This document shows positions 1 through 5,197 of a DNA stretch of 5,197 nt, in pieces. The first letter of the stretch is position 1. Each line of letters opens with the position of its first letter. The position numbers were made by a program, and so were the translations under genes. The notes under the pieces were generated by a model. It worked only from the letters and a program-made list of their open reading frames with translations. It searched no databases and was not told the origin of the DNA. Origin of the DNA: Flavobacteriaceae bacterium (GTDB taxonomy: Bacteria; Bacteroidota; Bacteroidia; Flavobacteriales; Flavobacteriaceae); the NCBI GenBank assembly GCA_014239895.1, contig JAAZXZ010000032.1:1-5197 (forward strand), read 5' to 3'.

Positions 1-714
1 CTAATCCTGAACTTGGAAAATAATTGGCAATGAATAAGGTACAATTACTGCCTTCCCTCTTTGTCTACCTGGCTTCATTTTTGGCAATAGATTGATCACT
101 CTTACAGCTTCTTTTTCTAACCTAGGATGTGGAGCTCTAGCTCTCACTCCAATAACATTTCCCATTCTGTCAATTTTGAAGATCACACTAATTCTTTGTC
201 TTCCGCTTAGACCAAGATCTCCTGCCAATTCAGTATTGAATTTTCTTTGAACAAATTTGGCAATTTTCTCAGACATACATTGCCTTTTTGTTTCATTATT
301 TCCTTTATCACATCCAGGGAAAACTGGAACATTTTCAATTATTGCAAAAGGGACCTCCACATCTTCATACTCATCAACTTCAATATCTTCAATATCTATC
401 TCCTCCTCTTGATCAGTTTCAGTTGACTCAATAACAGTTTCCTCAACTTCTTCTTCATCTTCGACTATCTCAATAACTTCAGGAGCAGGTGGTGGTGGTG
501 GTGGTGGTGGTGGTGGGACTACTTGTTCAGTAACTGGAACCTCCTCCTCATCTAATGCATCCATGCTAACCTTGTCCAAATCTAAATCAGATTTATCATA
601 AACCTTGTAGTTTATAGCTCCATAGGAAAGGAACACCATCAAAGCTAGCCCTATAGCAAAATACAAGGAACTATTTCTTCCTATATCAGCGTCCGGATTT
701 TTTTTGATCTGCAT
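1..714 (-). CDS. TonB family energy transducer protein, complete (237 aa)
   Basis: An inner-membrane-anchored periplasmic protein that would couple the ExbB/ExbD proton motor to TonB-dependent outer-membrane receptors. Counting from the ATG at 714: a short cytoplasmic head (MQIKKNPDAD) typical of flavobacterial TonBs, one membrane segment at about 18-35, ten prolines at 67-76, a very acidic linker at 79-121, then a C-terminal TonB domain from about 122 to the end. That domain contains VPVFPGC, DLGLSGRQRISV, RARAPHP and YSLPIIFQV, all characteristic of the Bacteroidota TonB C-terminal fold. Two cysteines (135 and 146) flank the start of the domain. The frame extends upstream to a TTG at 744, but the ATG at 714 gives the family-typical N-terminus and has AAGG five bases before it, so I prefer it. 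The stop TAG occupies bases 3 to 1. It lies 54 nt after the VanZ-like gene and is probably cotranscribed. Family assignment is firm; the receptor it serves is unknown. Confidence 0.93.
   Translation of the reverse strand: MQIKKNPDADIGRNSSLYFAIGLALMVFLSYGAINYKVYDKSDLDLDKVSMDALDEEEVPVTEQVVPPPPPPPPPPAPEVIEIVEDEEEVEETVIESTETDQEEEIDIEDIEVDEYEDVEVPFAIIENVPVFPGCDKGNNETKRQCMSEKIAKFVQRKFNTELAGDLGLSGRQRISVIFKIDRMGNVIGVRARAPHPRLEKEAVRVINLLPKMKPGRQRGKAVIVPYSLPIIFQVQD
487..516 (-). repeat. Trinucleotide microsatellite encoding the TonB poly-proline tract
   Basis: On the plus strand GGT is repeated nine times without interruption (488-514). Read on the coding strand it gives nine CCA codons plus one CCT, that is ten consecutive prolines (residues 67-76 from the ATG at 714). 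The same codon used nine times running makes the tract prone to replication slippage. Each slipped unit would add or remove one proline without breaking the frame. Poly-proline and proline-rich linkers that span the periplasm are usual in TonB proteins; the codon-pure repeat is what is seen here. Confidence 0.95.
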
Positions 715-768
715 TATTACCTTGTTGGAGGGTAAAATAACCAATTATTTAAATAAAAAGCAAGGGGA
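715..768 (-). other. 54-nt gap between the VanZ-like gene and tonB
   Basis: This is the only intergenic gap in the window longer than 10 nt. On the coding strand it is AT-rich and ends in AAGG followed by TAATA and the preferred tonB ATG at 714, a weak ribosome binding site. It holds a small AT-rich inverted repeat (735-740 with 745-750, 4-nt loop) and a more distant CCTTG/CAAGG pair. Neither is followed by a clear U-tract, so I do not call a terminator. I could not find a convincing Bacteroidota promoter (TTTG at -33 with TAnnTTTG at -7), so read-through from the VanZ-like gene is the simplest reading. Confidence 0.5.
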
Positions 769-1146
769 TTATGATTTTTTAATACTGTTTTTTAATAACA
801 AAAAACTGCAGCCAATTATTGTCCCTAGAGCATTGAACCAAATATCAAGCAGTTCTGCTGCTCTATAGTGTACTACCTTTTCTTGTAAAAATTCTATAAA
901 AACTCCAAACAATATTGAGAATATGAAAAGATATATTAAAGTCTTATTTATAAATATATCCTTAAATGGGATATACCAAATAAGACAGAAAAAAAAATAA
1001 ATTGCTGTATGGACTAATTTATCTAAATAGACTAATTTATCTAAATATGAAAAATCTATCGGTAATTCAATCTTAATTAATGAAATAAACAATATAAAAA
1101 TTGAATAAAAAAATGCAAGTAAAAAATGCTTTTTAATCGACACCAA
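769..1146 (-). CDS. VanZ family membrane protein, small (124-125 aa), non-ATG start
   Basis: A small integral inner-membrane protein of the VanZ-like family. Members are named after the teicoplanin-resistance accessory protein VanZ, but the function of stand-alone members is mostly unknown. Four hydrophobic segments are visible at about residues 8-24, 46-60, 69-85 and 102-118. Family motifs are present: DKLVH followed by Y (42-50), and the later block with IEFLQE, a conserved R (95), then D..FN..G (101-112). There is no ATG near the start. Candidates are TTG at 1146 and GTG directly after it at 1143; both overlap the 3' end of gcvH (by 14 or 11 nt), which implies coupled translation. The coding strand just upstream reads AAAGAA, an A-rich rather than strong Shine-Dalgarno site. 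An 18-bp tandem duplication repeats YLDKLV at 34-45. The family call is confident; its role in this operon is unknown, and linkage to sprA alone does not prove a secretion role. Confidence 0.85.
   Translation of the reverse strand: MVSIKKHFLLAFFYSIFILFISLIKIELPIDFSYLDKLVYLDKLVHTAIYFFFCLIWYIPFKDIFINKTLIYLFIFSILFGVFIEFLQEKVVHYRAAELLDIWFNALGTIIGCSFLLLKNSIKKS
1012..1047 (-). repeat. Perfect 18-bp in-frame tandem duplication in the VanZ-like gene
   Basis: Two identical 18-bp units lie head to tail at 1012-1029 and 1030-1047 (plus strand unit GACTAATTTATCTAAATA). On the coding strand each unit is exactly six codons, TAT TTA GAT AAA TTA GTC, giving YLDKLV twice at residues 34-39 and 40-45. The second copy runs into the family motif DKLVH..IY, so the first copy is the likely extra one. 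There are no differences between copies even at silent positions, which points to a recent event. Confidence 0.97.
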
Positions 1147-1516
1147 TAAGTTCTTTATATTGCTGAGCTGAGAGTAAATTGTTTACCCCTTCTATATCAT
1201 CAATCTCCATCTTTATCATCCATCCAGTTCCATAGGGATCATTATTTACATCTTCTGGTGTATTGTCTAATGACTCATTAAATTCAATTATTTTTCCCGC
1301 AATTGGAAGGAATAAATCTGATACTGTCTTAACAGCTTCAACTGTACCAAAAATGTCATCAGCATTTAAAGATTCTCCAACTGTTTCTACTTCTACATAA
1401 ACTATATCTCCTAATTCTCTCTGTGCAAAATCTGTAATACCTACAGTTGCAATTTTTCCATCTACCGAAATCCATTCATGATCTTTTGTGTATTTTAAAT
1501 TTAAAGGTATCTCCAT
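1133..1516 (-). CDS. gcvH: Glycine cleavage system H protein (lipoyl carrier), complete (127 aa)
   Basis: A cytosolic lipoyl-bearing carrier that accepts the aminomethyl group from glycine through GcvP (P protein), presents it to GcvT (T protein) and is reoxidised by dihydrolipoamide dehydrogenase (L protein). The length is normal for the family. The N-terminal KDHEWI block (11-16) and GITDFAQRELGDIVYVE (26-42) are characteristic. The lipoyl attachment lysine is K63 in GTVEAVKTVSD (codon 1328-1330), and the C-terminal NDPYGTGW block (92-99) is present, so the protein looks functional. The ATG at 1516 begins 9 nt after the sprA stop. The leader is A/T only (ATTAAAAAA before the ATG) with no Shine-Dalgarno, as is common in Bacteroidota. 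The 3' end overlaps the VanZ-like gene. gcvP and gcvT are not in the window. Its position directly after sprA matches, from memory, other flavobacterial genomes. Confidence 0.97.
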   Translation of the reverse strand: MEIPLNLKYTKDHEWISVDGKIATVGITDFAQRELGDIVYVEVETVGESLNADDIFGTVEAVKTVSDLFLPIAGKIIEFNESLDNTPEDVNNDPYGTGWMIKMEIDDIEGVNNLLSAQQYKELIGVD

Positions 1517-1525
1517 TTTTTTAAT

Positions 1526-4500
1526 TTAATTTCCAAAATTATATCTCATTGTAAATCCTGATCTAATAGTTGTTTGCGGAAATGCTGTTGAAATGGCATA
1601 TTCTGAAAAAGAATAATCAAAATAAAAAATTCCAGTTAAATTTTTACTAAAAGCATAATCCGCAGAATACTTTAAATTCAATATTGTTTGACCAGAGGTT
1701 ACTTGATTATTATTCAAATCCAAATATCTAACAATAGTTTTATTATTCCTAATAGAAAAATCGGCTTTCATCACTAAATCACTTTTAATTAATTGTCTTG
1801 ATCCAGCTAATCGTGACCTAATTTGGAGATCTTTAATTCTATAGCCCAACCCAATAATATATTCATTTCCTTGAATCTCAGTTAATAAGTTATTGTCAAA
1901 ACTTAAAGACAATAGTCTATCCTTCCTTATCTCTGCCAAAACTTTAAAAGAATTTTTCATTTCCATATCTAATTTAAATAATGGACTGAACTGTTCCATT
2001 AAATTAATATTGCTGTAAAGAAATTCATTTTTATAATTATCTGATTGATCCAATACTTCAGGGTCCTGAGAGAGGAAATCTAAATCTGGATTTCCAGCCT
2101 GGAAATCTAAATTAGATCTAAACTGATTTATAGTATAAGTTGAGTTATATCCATGTGTTATAGAAAATCTTTTAAAGTTCTTTTTAAACCATTTTAGCCT
2201 CATAAATCCAGTATATCTTAATGTCCAGTTTGGTATAGGAATATCTCTAAAGGCTCCTAGGCTAACCTTGCTTGGGTCAGCCCCAGAATATGCTGATAGG
2301 AAGGCTGGTAATAAGACTGACTGATTGGTTCTGCCATATCCAAGTGGGAATCCGTCTAAATTGCCATCCTCAAAATTATTTGAATTACTAAAATCAATTC
2401 CTGCATTAAGAGCTAAACGTCTTGCAATAATTAATCGGTTATTTCTAAAAGTGTCAAACGTCTCAGAGCTATTTTCATCACTATTTGAAAATGCTGTTTT
2501 TATAAGCATCGTAGAGATATTAAAATTTCCTAAAGTATTTCTAATTAGTGCATTGTAATCATCACTTAGTCCATCATTATTGCTGTCAACTGTATTAAAA
2601 GTCTCAGTAATATTTTGTGAATACGTTCTTCCTCCTGTTAAATCAATTTTTAAATCCTTAATTGGAACTATATTGGCAGAAAAATTTAAGTTCTTATTTG
2701 TAACTTCGGAATATTGCTGATTGAATTCTGGGAATACTGTTAGCCATCCATTTCTAGCTGCTAGATATCTTATATCCCTTTGACTTCCAAAGACATAACC
2801 AAATGTTGGTTTAAAAGATCCTATAAAATCAGGTGTCTGTAAATATCCTGGAAGGAATGTTCCATTATTTTCAGCATAATTAAATTGAATTCTCTTAACA
2901 GCAGTTAACAATTCAATTAATGAGTTAACAAAAGGAGAAGTCTTTTTCTTAGTTTTATTATTTGATGTATTTGAGTTTCCAAAACCTGGTCCCGATTTAG
3001 CACCTGCCGAGTTATTTTTAGTAAGACCTATGTATTTATAGAATTTTGACATGTCTAATACGCCATTAAAATTATGAGTATTTGCATTTGAAATGGTATT
3101 CCCCAAATCATAAACCTGGCCATTAAGGGATAAATTCCCAAAAAGATCAGAACCTTTTTGCCATTGAAAATCTCCAGTATATGAATACATAGCTCTAATA
3201 AAGCTAAATGTTGGTATTTTATCAATTGGCAATTGATAATTAACTGCAAGTTGTTGAGTTTGTCGATTAGGATCGCCTATATCAAAAAATCTATTCCATA
3301 CATCTAAGCTAGGGTCCTGGCTACCATTAATTATATCATCTATGAAATAATTCCTAACAATATTATTATTCGCAGCAGAGTAATTTATATTTAATCCATC
3401 TGAAATTGGATAGGTAAAACTATACTGAAAATCAAAAGTGTAATTTCTTCTAAAGAGTTCCTGCATAGCAATATTCCCCTCTGCTAAATCAATATCTCTA
3501 AATTTTTGTTTATTAAATTGTCTAATAAAATCTGTATTAATTGATAAATTTGAAGGAAGAAGATTTAGATTAAAATCTTTTAAAATCTTAAAATATTTTC
3601 CCGTAAATAAAGAGTCATTATTTTTGAATGGCTCTAATTTTAGAGAATTAAAATTAAAATTATAACTAGCTCCTGCTCGAATATTTTGATCTAACATACT
3701 TTCAATTTCATAGTCTCTATGTTCAACTTGATTATAAGAGTAATTGAACGTGAAATTTTCTATGTTATAAAATCTTGGTTTATTATCACCTGTTCTTTGT
3801 TTACTTACCCCTATTAGATTAATACTCTTTCTTTTTGTATAATCCTCAGACTGTTGTAAAATATTATTTTTTTCCTCTTGTGTTTCTGCAGTATCTAACC
3901 TAGACTTTAGTTTAATATCTCTATACTGTTGGTCATATTCAGGCGTTATAAGCTCTTCTCCCTGACCATAATTAAATGGGATATTAAGGCCCCATTTTTT
4001 AGGAAACAATTGACCAACATTTATATTAGAGACTAAATCATATTGCTTCTTGTCAATTTTATCTCTCTCACTAGGGCCTTGTTCAATAGATCCAAAACCA
4101 TTTGTACTTTGTCGTGCAGTTGCGCTTATAGTCATAAAGTCAGCAATATTAGAGTCCAAAGCTAATGTAGCTGCCCAACCACCTTTATTATCCATATCAG
4201 ATAATCTTAACTCATTAAACCATACCTCGGAACAGACATTCATGTTGTCCTGTCTAGGATTCTTAACTCCTACCATCAGAGCCCTAATATCTCCAAAATT
4301 AGGATTTCCTTTTATAGCAACTCTATGCTGTCCTATACTATGTTCTGAAAATTCTCCTACTGACTCCTCGTCAACTATGTCATTTATTACATTATAAAAA
4401 GTAGCATTTGGACTTCCTAGAGTTCCATTAAATATTGCAAGAGATTTAATTGTTTCCAAAGCACTTATTGGTAAGTTAATTTCATTAACTTCTGGCCAAA

Positions 4501-5197
4501 CAGATTGAGGATTAAGAGTAGAGGAAGATGATTTTTTAAGAGGAATTTCTATTTGATAATAATTCTCTGACAAATCATTTCCTATTCTAACAAATCCAAC
4601 TACATCTCCATCAGTTAAGCCAGGCGATGAGCCATCTTCTGCGTGAATAAACATTCTCATTCTTTTAAATTGCCTCATATCAACATTTAAGTTTTTGTAA
4701 ACCGCTCTTGAATCTTCAGGCTCTAGGTCACATACATTTAAAACCAATGATTGTTCATTTTGTCTGACAATAGTATTATTGTTATTAAATTGTTCACGCT
4801 CAACCCCTGGTGGAGAAACATAGCTTTCTTCATTTTCCTGTATTCCAATAGTTCCAGTTGAAAAATCTGTGTTATCATTGTTATTGTCTAGCTCTTGATC
4901 TAATGTTAACAAATATTTTCTCCAATCACTTCTTACTAAATCAAGTGATCCAAATCTAAAAACTGTATTGTTTGAAAAATCATTTAGATACATTCTAATA
5001 AATCTAATTGATCTAAAATCAGAAATTCCACCTATTTCGTTCGTAGGTTCATTTATAGGGATTCTAAATTGATACCACTTAACTAATTCAGAATTTCCAT
5101 TTGGTAGTGTGACATTTTTCTCTTTTCTATCCTTAATAAATTGATTATTAATATCTGCTAAACTATTTGGAGTAATTTCTAATTCATATTCAAAATA
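1526..5197 (-). CDS. sprA: Type IX secretion outer-membrane translocon protein SprA (Sov), C-terminal 1223 residues, 5' end outside window
   Basis: SprA (Sov in Porphyromonas) is the giant single-chain outer-membrane barrel through which T9SS cargo passes; published structures show 36 strands and partners including PorV. The frame stays open from base 5197 with no stop, so the ATG at 4993 is an internal methionine. The 68 residues before it include WYQFRIPI and GGISDFRSIRFIR, which I recognise as SprA. Counting from that internal Met: YVSPPG (58-62), CDLEPED (88-94), CSEVWFNELRLSDMD (254-268), then alternating polar/hydrophobic barrel strands, YAENNGTFLPGYL (706-718), AARNGWLTVFPEFNQQY (745-761), GNFNISTMLIKTAF (822-835) and the C-terminal TTIRSGFTMRYNFGN. 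Only two cysteines occur (88 and 254). A low-complexity G/S/N/K loop lies at 659-684. Family length is roughly 2300-2500 aa, so about half the protein, including the signal peptide, lies beyond the right edge. No frameshift is seen. Confidence 0.96.
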   Translation of the reverse strand, partial: YFEYELEITPNSLADINNQFIKDRKEKNVTLPNGNSELVKWYQFRIPINEPTNEIGGISDFRSIRFIRMYLNDFSNNTVFRFGSLDLVRSDWRKYLLTLDQELDNNNDNTDFSTGTIGIQENEESYVSPPGVEREQFNNNNTIVRQNEQSLVLNVCDLEPEDSRAVYKNLNVDMRQFKRMRMFIHAEDGSSPGLTDGDVVGFVRIGNDLSENYYQIEIPLKKSSSSTLNPQSVWPEVNEINLPISALETIKSLAIFNGTLGSPNATFYNVINDIVDEESVGEFSEHSIGQHRVAIKGNPNFGDIRALMVGVKNPRQDNMNVCSEVWFNELRLSDMDNKGGWAATLALDSNIADFMTISATARQSTNGFGSIEQGPSERDKIDKKQYDLVSNINVGQLFPKKWGLNIPFNYGQGEELITPEYDQQYRDIKLKSRLDTAETQEEKNNILQQSEDYTKRKSINLIGVSKQRTGDNKPRFYNIENFTFNYSYNQVEHRDYEIESMLDQNIRAGASYNFNFNSLKLEPFKNNDSLFTGKYFKILKDFNLNLLPSNLSINTDFIRQFNKQKFRDIDLAEGNIAMQELFRRNYTFDFQYSFTYPISDGLNINYSAANNNIVRNYFIDDIINGSQDPSLDVWNRFFDIGDPNRQTQQLAVNYQLPIDKIPTFSFIRAMYSYTGDFQWQKGSDLFGNLSLNGQVYDLGNTISNANTHNFNGVLDMSKFYKYIGLTKNNSAGAKSGPGFGNSNTSNNKTKKKTSPFVNSLIELLTAVKRIQFNYAENNGTFLPGYLQTPDFIGSFKPTFGYVFGSQRDIRYLAARNGWLTVFPEFNQQYSEVTNKNLNFSANIVPIKDLKIDLTGGRTYSQNITETFNTVDSNNDGLSDDYNALIRNTLGNFNISTMLIKTAFSNSDENSSETFDTFRNNRLIIARRLALNAGIDFSNSNNFEDGNLDGFPLGYGRTNQSVLLPAFLSAYSGADPSKVSLGAFRDIPIPNWTLRYTGFMRLKWFKKNFKRFSITHGYNSTYTINQFRSNLDFQAGNPDLDFLSQDPEVLDQSDNYKNEFLYSNINLMEQFSPLFKLDMEMKNSFKVLAEIRKDRLLSLSFDNNLLTEIQGNEYIIGLGYRIKDLQIRSRLAGSRQLIKSDLVMKADFSIRNNKTIVRYLDLNNNQVTSGQTILNLKYSADYAFSKNLTGIFYFDYSFSEYAISTAFPQTTIRSGFTMRYNFGN

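Noticed and set aside
715..744. Upstream TTG start for tonB that would add ten residues
   Set aside because: The added residues (MVILPSNKVI) do not resemble the family N-terminus, and the ATG at 714 with AAGG upstream gives the typical short KKNP-containing head.
735..750. AT-rich inverted repeat (AAATAA, CCAA, TTATTT) in the gap before tonB as a terminator or operator
   Set aside because: A 6-bp stem of only A-T pairs is weak, there is no U-tract immediately after it, and such repeats arise by chance in DNA this AT-rich.
1517..1525. Terminator or promoter between sprA and gcvH
   Set aside because: The gap is only 9 nt and A/T only, with no room for a hairpin; it is better read as an A-rich leader for gcvH.
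2325..2558. Plus-strand open frame of 77 codons opposite sprA
   Set aside because: It is antisense to the SprA barrel region, with no recognisable domain; a chance frame.
3055..3249. Minus-strand open frame of 64 codons within sprA
   Set aside because: It is an alternative frame of sprA on the same strand; the SprA frame here is intact and family-like, so this is not a frameshifted fragment.
4050..4397. Plus-strand open frame of 115 codons opposite sprA
   Set aside because: It lies wholly within strongly conserved SprA coding sequence on the other strand, resembles no family I know, and has no supporting context.
1..5197. CRISPR array, insertion sequence, tRNA or defence system
   Set aside because: No spaced direct repeats, transposase-like frame, terminal inverted repeats or cloverleaf-like segment were seen by eye; nearly all bases are accounted for by four recognisable genes.

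Overview
The window reads as a stretch of a low-GC Bacteroidota genome, most likely a flavobacterium. This rests on three things: a SprA-type type IX secretion (T9SS) translocon subunit, a Bacteroidota-style TonB with a poly-proline plus acidic linker, and A-rich translation starts with little or no Shine-Dalgarno sequence. I cannot name a genus from the sequence.

All four genes lie on the minus strand, so transcription runs from the right edge toward base 1. In order of transcription: (1) the C-terminal 1223 residues of SprA (5197 to 1526), whose reading frame is open through the right edge; (2) gcvH, the lipoyl carrier protein of glycine cleavage, complete, 9 nt after the sprA stop; (3) a small VanZ-family membrane protein that overlaps the end of gcvH and starts at TTG or GTG; (4) a complete TonB family protein after a 54-nt gap, ending at base 1. 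Coding density is almost total and the spacing suggests one operon. Its promoter would lie upstream of the right edge and any terminator beyond the left edge.

Functionally, SprA is an outer-membrane beta-barrel that exports T9SS cargo (gliding adhesins, secreted enzymes). TonB carries proton-motive-force energy from the inner membrane to outer-membrane receptors. GcvH is a cytosolic metabolic protein and the VanZ-like protein is an inner-membrane protein of unknown role. From memory, this neighbourhood (sprA, gcvH, vanZ-like, tonB) recurs in flavobacteria, so the window looks like ordinary core genome rather than an accessory island. I found no RNA gene, mobile element, CRISPR array or defence system.

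The most distinctive local signals are a perfect 18-bp in-frame tandem duplication in the VanZ-like gene directly before its signature motif, a (GGT)9 microsatellite encoding the TonB proline tract, and a calcium-loop-like aspartate motif in SprA. I see no evidence of a previously undescribed system.
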